Assembly: GCF_030867145.1 (NCBI RefSeq)
Contig: NC_134415.1
Location: 7,604,417-7,668,416 of the forward strand
Length of the DNA: 64,000 nucleotides
Source of the DNA: Opisthocomus hoazin
Lineage: Eukaryota; Chordata; Aves; Opisthocomiformes; Opisthocomidae
Reading direction: 5' to 3'
Within the stretch, counting starts at the first letter, position 1. Every line of letters starts with the position of its first letter. The notes under the pieces are model-generated. The model was not told the DNA's origin and did not search any database. It saw only the letters and a program-made list of their open reading frames with translations. Both the position numbers and the translations under genes were made by a program. Positions 12,801 through 24,817 of the stretch are shown here, piece after piece.

Positions 12801-15800
12801 ACCCCACTCCTTCCAGGGTCCCTCGCTTCTTGGGCTCATCTAGGCAGCATCTGAAAGCCATCCTAAGAACCTGCCTTGTCGCCACTGTATGATTCTCACA
12901 CAGGCAGCCACGTCCAGCACCAGACTTCCCTACTTCAGCCAAGTCACTTGGCCTGGAGGCGATGTGTAGCAAGGTTTCATATGGGCCAGGATGGTTGCAG
13001 GCATCCAGAAGTTCACTGTTACAAGCAACAACAGCTTCAAAAACATCTCCAGCCACCTGAGCCCAACTGCCCAATGCAGAGACAGAGAGCACTCAGACTC
13101 AGGACCAGGCTTCAGCACACCGACTTGAGTGCCTGAAGAAGCCCAAGTGCACACACTATTCGGTGTGAACTAACCACCCAGGTCAGGGAGGCCTTGGAGA
13201 GCAGTGCTGCGCTGTGTACACACGCTGGGGCCCAGGAAAACAGAGTCCAACGGAGCTGAAAGCTGCTTTGGCAAGTTAACGTGACCTTTCCATGCATGGG
13301 CAAGAGGGTGCCTTACTCGTCAGTGACAACGTCACCACTGTGGGGTCCAGGTTTCCTTCTACACGTCCCGCTGTAACACAAGTCCAACGCAGGCTGGTGC
13401 ATAAAATCGATTATGTGAGTACACAAACTGTAAGGAAATGCAAACTGAATTAAAACAGGCAAAAGGTCCTACCCATACTCCCTAATGGCAGCACTAAATT
13501 AAGAGACTGGGACTGAGCCTCAGTTAACCAAAACCAGAAATCATGGAAATATGGCCTAACTACTGAAAAAAGTAATTACAGGCAGGCCATTTAGAGCATA
13601 AGCCTTCCTGGGGCTGTGTGTTCTGAAAGCAACCCAGAGAAAGCTGGTGGGCTTTGCTGGCACCAGCGTTTTCTGTGTGCCTAAGAAGCAGCACAACATC
13701 TCTGAGACAAAACCAAGACTGGTCCTGGAGGTGGTAAGATCAGGAGAGAGGCTTGGACACCTACGGCTGTTTGAGTTCACCTCAGCTACTGCATTTTTTT
13801 ATTTCCCTCTGTAACCATCTTCAACACCAGGCTGCCAATAACAGGGAAGAAGTACTAAAAATTCTACAGAGCAGAAGTAAGAGAAACAAAGTATATTGTG
13901 AACCCTTATTTTCAGTACAAAGCATTAAGATCTTAACTGGTTTTCCTCTTTTCACCATCTTGAACAAGAGGTTAAAAAGACTGATTCTGCTGGCCGACTG
14001 CCATAGGACTTAGGGGGGCAAGGTCACTTTATTTAAAACAGTGAATTTCATTTAATGTAATGCTCTAATAAGGTCACGTTGACATCCTGAATTCTATGAG
14101 CTATTACATTCCTCCAGCGTTAACACAATCCTAGAAATCATGGGTAATTACCTTTCTGCCAAGACACGGCACAACTTAGAATATACAGTCAAAAGTCTGA
14201 GGAAGCACATTATAGACATAATTATATACAAACATATATATATCTATGAATGTATCTATTTATATGTAGATATATGCAGCCCTCATCCCCACTGGACCCA
14301 TACCTCTTAGAGCGACAAAGTTCCTTTTTAGTTAATGCCATTGGGTAAACCTGACTGCAAGTATACATGAAATTACTTTTTCCATGACATAAAATGCTTA
14401 TCTTATTCAAATAATTATCTATCAGTTATCCCATTTGGGCAACAAGATCATTGGCTAAATATGAATACTTATTGCAACTCTAAGGAAAATTACATTTACT
14501 CTGAACAAGGCATGACTCACTCGAGAAAGAAATTGTGCCTGACCATGCATATAAACTTTCTTGATTCTAAATGCTACCACTCCATGACGCAAACCTTTCC
14601 CTAAATATAGCCCCCAAACCAGGCACATTCATTCTTTAGCTATCACAGATCAGTGGTCTTAACCTTTGTGGACAGTGTTGCACCACTAAGTTAATGGCAT
14701 AAAATGATTTTTTTTTTTGAGGAAGCCACTAAATCTCAAGCCTTCTCCCCTCCCTCTCAAGCAGAACGCAGCCAAGCAGGATATTGGAAGCAGCGCAGAC
14801 ACAGACTTCGCTGACTCTTTTTCTTCCACGGCAATATTTCTACTGTCACCAGCTTGCCTGGGGATAAATTTTACAGACCTAAGTATGTCTGTACTCTCCT
14901 ATCGTGTCTCCATCCTCCTGCCACATTAGGATCAGAATAAATCCCCTCTTCAAAGATTACTTTCTCCTAGAAAGTCAGGCTGTGTTGTTTCAATTTTTAC
15001 AAGATTTACGTTATTTGACCCAAATCTAGACGATTCTCTTTAGCCGAAATAGAACATCTTACCCATCCGAAACAGAACACATGGAAACCCATCTGGCTGC
15101 TTCTAAACTGAACCATGTCTGTGTTGGTGCCTCTGAGGATGTGATTCCTGTAACTCCACACCCTGCCTGCCCACAGGGGCACGGCATTCAAGCAGAGCCA
15201 CCGGACGACCTTATATCAACTTTTGCAAAAGCCCACAAATTGTGTGTTCAGAAACAATTGTTCAGATATATTTTCTTCTACAATGGGAAATGTATTATGT
15301 TCCAGCCTTCATTTAACAGACACAGCAAATTATGAAGGATTCCACTTCTTCTCAGTTTCACTAAAAAAATATATCTATGGGAAGAGTTAAATGTGGCAGA
15401 ATCCTTAATGCAAGTGAATTCAGAGGATCTTACACTGATGGCTATCTTTCTTCATGCACACTTAATTTAGGACAGATCAGTCAGACTTTAGACTTGTTAT
15501 AACCACTGAATTAATACCCATGCCAAATCTGCAGAAAAACCCCGAAGGGCAAATCGGTTCCCTGTTGCTATTCAATATTCAGCTGTCAGGGTGACACAGC
15601 TTTGATGCTACTTCATGTTCTGTACACCTAACTGTTCACTGTTTCCCACACTGCCCTGGTTCATCCCACTCTTCCCCACCACCACCACCTCCTCTGCTCA
15701 CTGGGCTGTGCGTTTATGCTATAGGTATGCCAGAGCAGAACTGGTTTGGCAGGAAGAGCATTGCCTAGTAACCCTGCTTCTCGGGATTTAAGGTTCTCCA

Positions 15801-18800
15801 GTGTCATGATTTATACTTTTTTGAGAAGAAGGATATTTTCTTCTAAGACTGATGCCAAAATGGAAGATTTTGTTTGTGATTTTGCCACAACACTAGCTCT
15901 TTTGAAAAAAACTCACCGTTCCGGTAACTTGAAACTCTGTGTATATGAGTCACTTTCAGGTATTTCTTTTTGGCAACGAAAATATTTTATAGTCTTGATA
16001 TTAGTGCCAAAAATGGGTGTTTCCCTTTCCCCACACTCATCCCCCTCACGGTCTAGAGTTCAACAACCAGAGCAGCAGAGCCCCAGCATCAAACCCCCCT
16101 CTTTGCCATATGCCATTCAGCACAGGCCAGTCTCCGGGCACTGCAGCGTTCCAGGGAACTCTTCTTGCTTTTCATCGAAGCTAGTATTTTTGTCTAATAT
16201 AATTTACACTACTGGACTAAAGACTAGAGTTCAGTGGTCCCCCTCCCTGGTGACTGCCACCAGGCTGTGATCTCCCTCCAGCCTACCACCACCCTCCAGC
16301 ATTTAGAGCACTTCAGCATTTCACTGGAGATATGTCAGTAATAAAAGATCTTCTTAGTTATCCAAAATCTCAGATAAAAATAGGTTGCCATTACCACAAA
16401 ACTTCTTCAGTTTCACCTCTCCTCACAGAAAACACGATTCACACAGCTCTGAGATGGCCTTATATTTCTTACGTAATGGGAGAGGATTTTCTCCGCCTCT
16501 GGACAACACTAAGGAAGCTGCTAACCCGGTGATGTGGTGGGGGAGTTGTCACATCTCCCCAAGCAGCGGACTGAAGAGAGACTACTAACTTTCTCTAGGG
16601 TTTTCTAGCACCCCAGGACACAACCATGATTTCTGTCTGAGTTCTCTGGGTGAATTAGAGTGTCTGTCTTCTCTTCTACCCTTGTAGACCGGCAGCTTGT
16701 ACTTGCATTTTCTGTACCTCAGAGGGGAGTTTGGTGCGATAGAGAGCACCAGTATCTACCAATAGTGGGTTTCTGCTCCCAGCTAGCAGCTGGACTTCTC
16801 CAGCAGCAAGGAGCCCAGTCTGAGTGTAGCCAGCAGATCAGGGATGTAATGATGTGATACGCTTTATTCACTGGATTCATGTTTTATTAAGAGGGATGTT
16901 CACAGTAGAATGAAACTTCTGCTGGTAAAAGACTGTTTTGTAAGAGCCTGCTCCAGAATTTCAGTTACTCCTTGCTGAAGCACATCACAACTTTCTGTTA
17001 TACAGTACACAACACCGAATTCAGTACACCAAATTCGTGACTAGCTTGATCCTTGACTAGCAAAACAGTGCAAAAATGGACATAGCATACTCTGGAATGA
17101 AACTGGAATGACATAGTTGCATTCACATATAATATTATCATGGTAAATACAATCACTTGAAGTCAGAAAACTGAACATTACGACATCTTTCTGCGCATCT
17201 ATTCCAATGAAATCTGTAATCAAATGTTCAGATATGTTATGGGCTTTGAGTTAAAACACAAACATAAACAATGGTGGCTAAAACTCAGACTCTCCAGGCG
17301 TTTGCTTTGGAAGCAAGAATGTGAACACGTCGGTGACACAGCTGTGCTGCTCTGCTGTTGCTCACTCCGGCCCATGCCTCCGAAAGGCTGTGAGGGAAAA
17401 ATCGAGTTATCAGAACAGTGTGGGTTCTGTTGAGCAGAGAGTCCTCCTTTTCTCTCTAGACCAGCAAGCCTCCAAGTGTGAGAGATCTCTGAAAATGGAG
17501 AATGAATGATTCATAAAAACGGAAAACAGAAGGAGGCCAATAAATAAAACTGCTCAGCCACCCAGCCATAGTTTCCTGACACCCCTGAAGAGAGGTGTGT
17601 TCTTCGGCAAACATTTTGTAAACTTTAAACAAATGCCTGGCTAGAAGGTTGGGAAAATATTGGTTTATAGTGAGGACATGCCCATTCTGCATCACGAATG
17701 CAACTGTATCTGCCAGATGTTGCCATAAATTAGATCATATTATGAAACCTATTGTATCTGGCAAAGTGAGTACACTTGATCAAAATGGAGCCCAGTATGT
17801 GACACATACTGTTTTAAATGGCTTTTCTATTATAGATGGAGATACTCAGTCATTTGGAATTTGAGGTGACAAGTGATTCAGTAATTGGATGGAGCTAGCC
17901 AAGCATACCAACTCGGTCAATGAGGTTCCTTGACCTCTTTTGCTGTAACAATGCTTAATTGCATACTGTCTTAGTGCAATGCAATAAAAGATTTGTTTGG
18001 AATGCTCCCTTCAAAAGCTTGCTCGCATTACATTCTTTCAGACAGTATCCATTATTAATTGTCATTGCTATTGATTTAGCTTGCCTTTTCCCTAACTTCA
18101 CTGGTTTACAGAAAAGAAAATACATTTTAATGATACACTGACGCCGATGAAAGGTGCTGAAGTGGTGGTACAGGGACGTGACATCTTTGCCTTTGTCCAT
18201 CCTTCTGTCAGTTAACTTCCAGACATACAGCACACATTTTCTTCAGTTGCTCATTTCAAACCCCTCCCCTAACCTAACTACGCTGCACCTCTGTCTGGTG
18301 CTACAATTTACACATATGGAGAAACCACTCTGGAACCATTTACCTTTTAACGGTTCAAGAGTTCAGCCATGTGGGAAAAGTTTACCTTCCTCCTGAAACA
18401 CCCGAGTGCCCACGGTGCCCCGTCCCCAGCTGTGTGATCAAACACGCGTGCAAAAGGTGCAGATGCACGCACACGACAGGCGCACATCTGCAGGCCAGAC
18501 AGAGCACGCGTGCGCTCCTGGCACAGCATCACGAGGATGCTTGCTGGGCCTGCCAGGTACGTACCAATCGCATCCCCCAAGCCTGCTATTTGACCGTGCT
18601 TTCAAGTAGCTGCTTTTTGCATGCGCGAACACATCTACATTTTGCTCATCCAACGAGGGGAGGGGGTTAAGCCCCTGAAACACCTCAGCTGCAGACAGCA
18701 GTGGGGAATGGGCCAGGAACCGGCTGAGCTGTTCCACCCGGCCAGATTCATCCCACGGCCCAGTGTAGCTTTTGTGTAAAAGGAAACTGTTGACATATCA

Positions 18801-19598
18801 TTTTAAGTTTCCAGGACCAAAAATTGTTTCGTGCCTTTCATTTGTGCATTCTTGTCCCATTTTAGCCCTTACAGCTTAGAGGGGTACCTCACAGCTTAAG
18901 ATATGTTGCCAGATTTGATATATTCTATCCAAACTCACTGGCTCAGCCCCAGTAAGCTTCTAATTTACAGGCTACCGCTTTGTTTCTGTGACTGTACAAG
19001 CTGCCATCAGCTGAGCCTTGGAAGGGAAGGGCAGGGTCCTGCAGGACGCGACCAGGGAACCTCCTCTCTCTTGTTTAGCAGAAGCCGCCCTTAGTCCATC
19101 ACTTTCAGGGACACTTCGCTTAGCTAGAATTTTCACCGCTCATTTTCACGTGGCGGTGAACTTCTTTGCGGGTTAACAGTATGACTGCAGGCCAGAGGTT
19201 CAGACAGATGAAGAAAGAAGCATTTGAAGTGAAACTTGAGAGGACTGCTGGTTCGGACCACGCCGAGGGCTAGCTGGGCAGTGCCCTCGTGTTCGTGGTG
19301 GATGCTGCCCTAAGCACCAGCTGAGTACTCCGCACCATCGAAAAGTCGGGATCTCCAGGAGCGCAGAGCAGAAAGAAAGACTCCTTTGGCTTGGATAGGG
19401 CTCCTGGAGGTTACCCGCTTCGAACCGCATTCCCACTGGCCCCATTTTGAAGCTGTGGAGCCGAGGGAGGACATTAACGCCTGTCCACAGGGTTCCGCCG
19501 TGACCGCACTGCATCCCCGACCCGAAATTCAGCCTCCTGCTTTGCGCTGCTCCGTCTCTGGCGTTACCTTCTCCTGCTTTGCGCTTTCTGAAATATAT
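9850..19598. other. 5' intergenic region upstream of KCNK1, no gene recognised
   Basis: About 9.7 kb without a supportable gene. Simple features seen are a GGT-rich run near 11321-11350, an AT-rich ATATAT/GTATCTAT stretch at about 14222-14278, and a rise in GC and CpG content at about 18380-18560 and 19200-19560 on approach to the KCNK1 island. Plus-strand open frames such as 15746-16270 (174 codons) have no recognisable domain. They lack flanking splice signals that would tie them to an exon. Confidence 0.5.
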
Positions 19599-20019
19599 CA
19601 CAGAATCACAGAATGTTCGGGGTTGGAAGGGACCTCTGTGGGTCACCCAGTCCAACCCCCCTGCCGAAGCAGGGTCACCCAGAGCAGGCTGCACAGGACC
19701 ACGTCCAGGCGGGTCTTGAATATCTCCAGAGAAGGAGACTCCACAACCTCACTGGGCAGCCTGGGCCAGGGCTCCATCACCCTCAGAGTGAAGAAGTTCT
19801 TCCTCGTGTTCAGATGGAACTTCCTCTGCTTCAATTTGTGCCCGTTGCCGCTTGTCCTGTCGCTGGGCACCACTGAAAAGAGTCTGGCCCCATCCTTCTG
19901 ACACCCACCCTGCAGATATTTGTAAGCATTTCTAAGGTCCCCTCTCAGCCTTCTCTTCTCCAGGCTAAACAAGCCCAGCTCTCTCAGCCTTTCCTCATAG
20001 GAGAGATGCTCCAGTTCCC
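19599..20019 (-). mobile_element. CR1 LINE, 3' end (antisense), immediately upstream of KCNK1 island
   Basis: A reverse-complemented CR1 of about 420 bp. It begins on the plus strand with CACAGAATCACAGAATG and 'ggggttggaagggacctctgtgg', and ends with 'ctcataggagagatgctccagttcc'. It matches the copies at 9417 and 24818 in opposite orientation. TA-rich sequence flanks both ends (AAATATAT to the left, TATATATATA to the right), consistent with insertion into an AT microsatellite or a duplicated ATATAT target. Its distal end lies only about 420 bp from the KCNK1 start codon. This places a retrotransposon at the edge of the promoter. Confidence 0.95.
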
Positions 20020-20037
20020 TATATATATATATAAATA
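20020..20037 (+). promoter_or_regulatory. TA microsatellite ending in a TATA-box-like motif
   Basis: A run of alternating TA resolves into TATAAATA at 20030-20037, at the junction of the CR1 insertion and the CpG island. If used, transcription would start around 20060-20070, leaving a leader of about 370 nt before the KCNK1 ATG. Use is conjecture: promoters in CpG islands are commonly TATA-less, and the motif may be a by-product of the microsatellite. Confidence 0.3.
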
Positions 20038-20081
20038 ACCCACGGGAAGGAACTGCTGTTTTGGGGGCTAATCACTGAGGC

Positions 20082-20190
20082 GGGGGGGAGGGGGGGGGGG
20101 GTGGATAAGCGAGGCGAGGCAATCTCCAGAGACTTTGTGTGAAAAGGGGAAGAAATCTTCTCCGTAGAGAAGGGGGGGGGGGGGGGGGGG
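20082..20190 (+). repeat. Poly-G tracts in the KCNK1 leader region
   Basis: There are G runs of 7 (20082-20088), 12 (20090-20101) and 19 (20172-20190). Uninterrupted runs of this length can form G-quadruplexes on the sense strand and are prone to replication slippage and sequencing length error. They lie in the likely promoter or 5' leader of KCNK1, so their true length could matter for transcription or translation. The stated length should be treated as approximate. Confidence 0.85.
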
Positions 20191-20437
20191 CTCCCGGCCG
20201 GCCCCGCTGATGCTCGGTGACGAGCAACAGCCGGCGAACGGGAGGGAAGGCGGCGGGGCCCGGCGGGCGGTCGGCGGCAGGAGGCCGCCCCTCAGCCCCG
20301 CCGCTACCTGCGCCGCGCGGCCACGCGAGCGCCACCTCAGCGCCGCTCCGCGCCTTCAAAGGCAGCGGCCGCAGAGCGGGAAGGCGGCGGTGGCGGCACC
20401 GGCCGCGCTCCCCTCAGCCGCCTCCTTGCCCGGGAAG

Positions 20438-20792
20438 ATGCTGCAGTCGCTGGCGGGCAGCTCCTGCGTGCGGCTGGTGGAGCAGCACCGCTCGGCTTGG
20501 TGCTTCGCCCTGCTGGTGCTGGGTTACCTGCTCTACCTGGTGTTCGGCGCCGTGGTCTTCTCCTCGGTGGAGCTGCCTTACGAGGACCTGCTGCGCCAGG
20601 AGCTGGGCAAGCTGAAGCAGCGTTTCCTGGAGGAGCACGCCTGCCTCTCGGAGCAGCAGCTGGAGCAGTTTCTGAGGCGGGTGCTGGAGGCCAGCAACTA
20701 CGGCGTCTCGGTGCTCAGCAACGCCTCGGGGAACTGGAACTGGGACTTCACCTCCTCGCTTTTCTTCGCCAGTACCGTCCTCTCCACCACGG
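20438..20792 (+). CDS. KCNK1: KCNK1 (TWIK-1) coding exon 1, residues 1-118 plus one base
   Basis: This exon encodes the N-terminus of a two-pore-domain, inward-rectifying potassium channel of plasma membrane and endosomes. It works as a dimer in which each subunit supplies two pore loops. Residues 1-20 are cytoplasmic and about 21-41 form membrane helix M1. Residues 42-100 form the extracellular cap, with Cys69 for the inter-subunit disulfide and Asn95 in an N-A-S glycosylation site. About 101-118 start pore helix 1 and the TTG of the first selectivity filter. The start is chosen because MLQSLAGSSCVRLVE is the family N-terminus and the ATG has A at -3. An in-frame ATG at 20210 would add 76 residues that the family lacks. 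The exon ends in phase 1 with donor GGTAAGG, so the first filter glycine is split across intron 1. Confidence 0.97.
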
Positions 20793-20939
20793 GTAAGGGA
20801 ACGGCGGCCCAGCCCGCCGCCGGAGGCCTTCCGGGGAGGCCCGGACCCCCCCAGGGCCGCCTTTTCCCTCAGCGTGGGGACAGCTGGGCCTTGTGGGCTG
20901 GGGGACGGGGCTTGCCGCCCCTCCACCCCCCCACCCCCC

Positions 20940-21003
20940 CGCCCAGGGCCGCGGGGCTGGTGCGGGGCCGGCCGGCCCCGCACCAGCCCCGCGGCCCTGG
21001 GCG
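20940..21003. repeat. Perfect 64-bp GC-rich palindrome at start of intron 1
   Basis: Positions 20940-20971 are the exact reverse complement of 20972-21003, with no spacer. The centre is GGGGCCGGCCGGCCCC, and imperfect pairing continues a few bases beyond each end through the flanking C and G runs. The element lies 147 bp after the exon 1 donor. It would form a cruciform in DNA or a very stable hairpin in pre-mRNA. It may equally be a fold-back artefact of library preparation or assembly in an extremely GC-rich region. Confidence 0.95.
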
Positions 21004-21138
21004 TGGGAGGGGTCGTTTTGGTTCCGGTGCGGTCTTTACTTGCCCAAACTCTCTCGTGTGAGAGGAATATTTGATGTAAGACGCATCACCCATCTTTTAA
21101 ACCCACCCTGCTTAGCGCTAAGAGCCAGATGGCCAGCT

Positions 21139-21160
21139 CCCCCCCCCCCCCCCCCCCCCC
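21139..21160. repeat. Poly-C tract (22 C)
   Basis: An uninterrupted run of 22 C in early intron 1, just beyond the CpG island. On the minus strand it reads as poly-G. The length is likely unreliable or polymorphic. Together with the two G tracts in the leader, it brackets exon 1 with slippage-prone homopolymers. Confidence 0.9.
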
Positions 21161-21400
21161 TTTGAAAATTTTGGTGGTTTTGAAAAGCCGGCCAGGTTGT
21201 CCCTTTCTTTCTTTGAACTTTTAAATGGTTTTTTGGGGGGGCGGGTGTCTCTCCTTAGGCTCTTGGCCTGCTTTGCATTTCTTTCAGTCTGAATTGGGGG
21301 AGGGGGAAAACGCTAACCCCAGTATTATAATGAAGTTAAATTTCAGTTTCATTTTACCATCGGTTTCCGTTCAATATGTCCATGTGAAAGACTAAAAGAT

Positions 21401-21509
21401 AATCATAGAATGGTTTGGGTTGGAAGGGGCCTCACAGATGGTCTAGTTTCCACCCCCCTGCCATAGGCAGGGACACCTTCCACTAGACCAGGTGGTCTTG
21501 CTCCCAAAT
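21401..21509 (-). mobile_element. CR1 LINE, short 3' end (antisense), intron 1
   Basis: A reverse-complemented CR1 terminus of about 109 bp. It starts with AATCATAGAATGGTTTGGGT on the plus strand, followed by 'tggaaggggcctcacagatgg' and 'gggacaccttccactagacc'. The latter wording differs from the copies at 19599 and 24818 and marks a separate CR1 subfamily. No clear target-site duplication was found. It is non-coding and severely 5'-truncated. Confidence 0.9.
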
Positions 21510-24500
21510 AGCAATTTTCGTTGGTATTTTGAAAAGCTCGAGAAAGCATTCCTTTGGCTGTAGTGTTTTTTACAAGCACTTATTTTTACAGCAGTTGTTT
21601 TTCACGTGAGGTTGTAGTAGACAGCCTTCTCGTGAAGGATGTGTGCAGGCAGGTGTGCCAGGCTGTGGTGGTTTGAATGTGGCTCAATGAAATGACAAAG
21701 GCTTCTCAAATAAGAAAAGCTGTAAAAAAAGAAAACCTTAAAATTAGTCCAGCCAGAGGGTTTTGAGTCTTGGCAGTACATTGATACTACTATAAAAAAT
21801 GCAATGCTTTTTTTTTTCTTCCCCCGAGTAAGCACTCTTTCTATTAAGTGAAATATAATCAGCTGATACCAGTAATGGCATTTAATAATTTACTTACTTG
21901 ATCGTGTTTCAGTGCTTCCTGACTGATTTCAAACAAGCAGTGCCTGTCCTGAAAATAGTTGTCATTAAGTGTAGAGATCAGGTTGTCTGCTTGTAACAAG
22001 GAAGTTGTTTTTTTAAAAAAGTAAAATAGGGTTACGAGTGTCCTTGTAACACCTCCTCCCATCTTAATAACTAGAGTTTGTAAGAAGAGAGAAAGTGACA
22101 TGCTTGTGGCAATTAAATGCTTTCAGTGAATAGATTTCTAAGTGTTAATCAATGTACAGTAATACTATTGGTGAGAAGAGCATGGAATTGTGATAGTACT
22201 TCAGCTCTTAAATCTGGGGGTTTTTTGTGGTGGTTTTTTTTTTTTCTTTCAGTAAAACCATAAAGCACTTCAAACTTCAGGTGCTGAATTGACCTTATGA
22301 TGCCCATTTCCATTCCTAATCAATTACACTTTCTGGGACTATAAAATGTAAATGATTTTATCCAAGAGCTATTTTTGTATGAAAATTATTTTTCTATAAA
22401 ATAATAACTCTTGTTTTCAAAAAAGTTATTTGAAAAGGTTCTGCTTTTTCATTTGTTCTTATACAGTATAGTGTATGTAATGTCTCTTTTTTTTTGATCA
22501 GACAAAAATGTAATCCACAGTCTCTGCAGTTTATTCTTTTTAAAACTGGCAATATTGATTTCTGAGATGAATCAATCAAATAATGTTCACAATCAGGACA
22601 GTGGGGATGGGACTGAGTTGGTAACACTTTAATACTGCCTGCTAAGACACAGCTACAGGGTGTTTGGATTGGGTAGTATAGCTCAGGCAGAGACACCGCT
22701 TTGCCGAGGCATAACCTGGCCCTGCATGTTTAGCTGATTTGGCCGTAGAGGCCCCACAAGGAAAGTATTGAAAACACGGGGTACCACTGCCCAAATTGAA
22801 AACCTTTCAGAAAACTCCACTTAAATGGCATACAATTAGAAAGCACAGAGGTCTGAAATGCATGCGTTGTCATTATATCTGTGAATTTCAGAAACTGAAA
22901 TTCATCTAGTCATCATTAACAGAATAGACCAGGCATCAAATGGTGTTACGTCCTTCTGTGTCCGGTAGGTCTTTAGGTTGGACCCCTTTTAACAAAATCC
23001 ATCTGCTTGTTCTATGCAGTGGCCTTCAGCTTTAGTTGTTTTCTATTTAATGTAAATAGGAAGTTGTGCAAGTAGACAAGTATAAGTGCAGACCAAGATA
23101 ATATGTCCACTGCTTGCCCAAATTCTTTCCAGAGTGCACAGATTTCTGGTGAGGTGGATTGCCCCCCCCCCCTTCGCCCTTTACTCTGCACCTGTGCAAT
23201 AAATCTTTCAAGTCTTCTGAAATAGTCATTAAAATGAAAGACAAGCAAGAAGTAGAACCGGCCAGGTCGTCTTGAAAAGCTGTTTGGAAGTGTTTGAACG
23301 TTCAAGAAATGCTGTATTGTTACAGACTATACACCTGAAATGACCTCTCTTTGCCAAGTACAGTAAGGACAAATGCAGAAAGGAGAACCCTGGTACTGAT
23401 GGTTCCAGGTGAGGGTTTCTTCTGTGACAGGAGAAGTGAAATGAAATTGCAGGGAGCACTGGAATGCTCTGTATGTTCAGCTGACTGAATTTGTGATTCG
23501 CTGTGTAAATAAATGCACACCTACCCCCTTGTACAGAGGATAAGGGTTATTTCACAGCCTTTTAGTTTTCTGTATAAAGCCTGCAGGGAAAGTGTTTAAT
23601 TTTGGCATCCCCAAATCCATTTCTTGTTTCCTTCCATCCTTATTATATTCTTTGACTTCTTACTGACTAGAGAAAATCCTTGAAGAAGATTATAAAGCCA
23701 GTTAAGAATTTGGAAAAATTCTTAAATGGGGGGAGTTTGCAGGATAAAGACAGTAAGGCAAATTGTTACTTGAAAGCAGTTGATATCGCTGCACACATGG
23801 ACTGTCACAGGACTGTCACAAGCTGCCTGGAGGACGGGCAAACAAAGGGTAGTGAAATGGGCTGCGGGTGAGGCTTCAGCAGATTACAGCAGTGACGGGC
23901 AGCAGGTTATTCTTCTAACAACTTTATACTTCCCTGTGCAACTTAAGCAATCATGCAGAATGCCAGATGAGCAGTGTGCAAGAGGAAGCAATTTGGTCAT
24001 TAATCATTGACAACATAAACACTAAGAATAGGCAATTGTGTGCATTTAAATAGCATCTGTCTTGAAAACTCTGTAATTATGACCTTATGCACATCTATGG
24101 TCATCGCTTGTCTTGGTGCTAGATGTCATGAATGATCTTGCTGAAGCAGTTGTTTATGGTTGGCTTTGTTGTGGGGCCATCTGTATGAATATGTGCTTTA
24201 CTTCTAACAACAAAAATGAAGTTATTTTTTGCGCTCACTCTCCCAGGTAGTGCATTTTCACTGTTCTTGGCATGCTGTTAGGCTCCAAGATCTTACCCCC
24301 ATATTGCTGCAATATGGGAATACCCCACTACATGAACTGTAAGCAGAATGGAGTAAAAAAAGCAATCTATATTGGTTGCGTTGCAAGATAAGGAAGAGTA
24401 AAGTGCCTTTTGTTTGTTGAAGGGACACAGACAGGGAAGGACAGGAGATGCCAATATAAGAACTTAGGGCATCTAGTTTTATGTTTGTCAGCACTTTATG

Positions 24501-24817
24501 CAAAAGGACCATAAATCTTACGCTGACTGTCCAGCTTTGAGTGTTTCTGCCTCCACCACAAACATGACTGTAGGCTTTATTTAAAATCTGGATACCAGAG
24601 ATGCTGAGTAAAAGCTCGTTTGGATTCTTCTCTGTTGTGATAGAGTTGGCAACGTGCACGTTACAAGGAAGGTAGGATAGCCTTGTCCTGATCTAGGGTT
24701 TTGCAGAGGAAGAGTGAGGAAAAGTTGCGTCTTCTGTGATGGCAATGCACCTTTTTCATTTGTTGGTCAAGATCAGGCTGGACTCTCATCTGAGCCACAG
24801 GAGTCAAGACAGTAAGA
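21510..24817 (+). other. KCNK1 intron 1, unannotated segment
   Basis: AT-leaning intronic DNA. A C run of 11 occurs at 23162-23172 and a perfect 11-bp tandem duplication, GGACTGTCACA, at 23799-23820. No exon-like open frame with flanking splice sites and no recognisable mobile element was seen. Confidence 0.5.

Larger units (their letters stand above)
20040..21060 (+). promoter_or_regulatory. KCNK1: CpG island: KCNK1 promoter, 5' leader and exon 1
   Basis: About 1 kb of very GC-rich sequence dense in CG dinucleotides, in sharp contrast to the AT-leaning flanks. It spans the presumed start region, the 5' leader, all of coding exon 1 and the first 250 bp of intron 1. G homopolymers lie in the leader and a perfect palindrome lies just past exon 1. 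The exact transcription start cannot be placed from sequence alone. The position around the first exon of a housekeeping-type gene supports a CpG-island promoter. Confidence 0.75.

Noticed and set aside
15746..16270. 174-codon open frame upstream of KCNK1
   Set aside because: No recognisable domain, no flanking splice signals and ordinary composition. A chance frame of this length is expected occasionally over six frames of 64 kb.
20217..20615. 132-codon overlapping frame in the KCNK1 leader
   Set aside because: It begins at GTG, not ATG, in a eukaryote, and its composition is that of a shifted frame of exon 1.
20414..20983. 189-codon open frame on the minus strand across KCNK1 exon 1
   Set aside because: It mirrors the conserved exon and a GC-rich intron segment, where stop codons are rare. 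It has no recognisable domain and no reason to prefer it over the sense gene.
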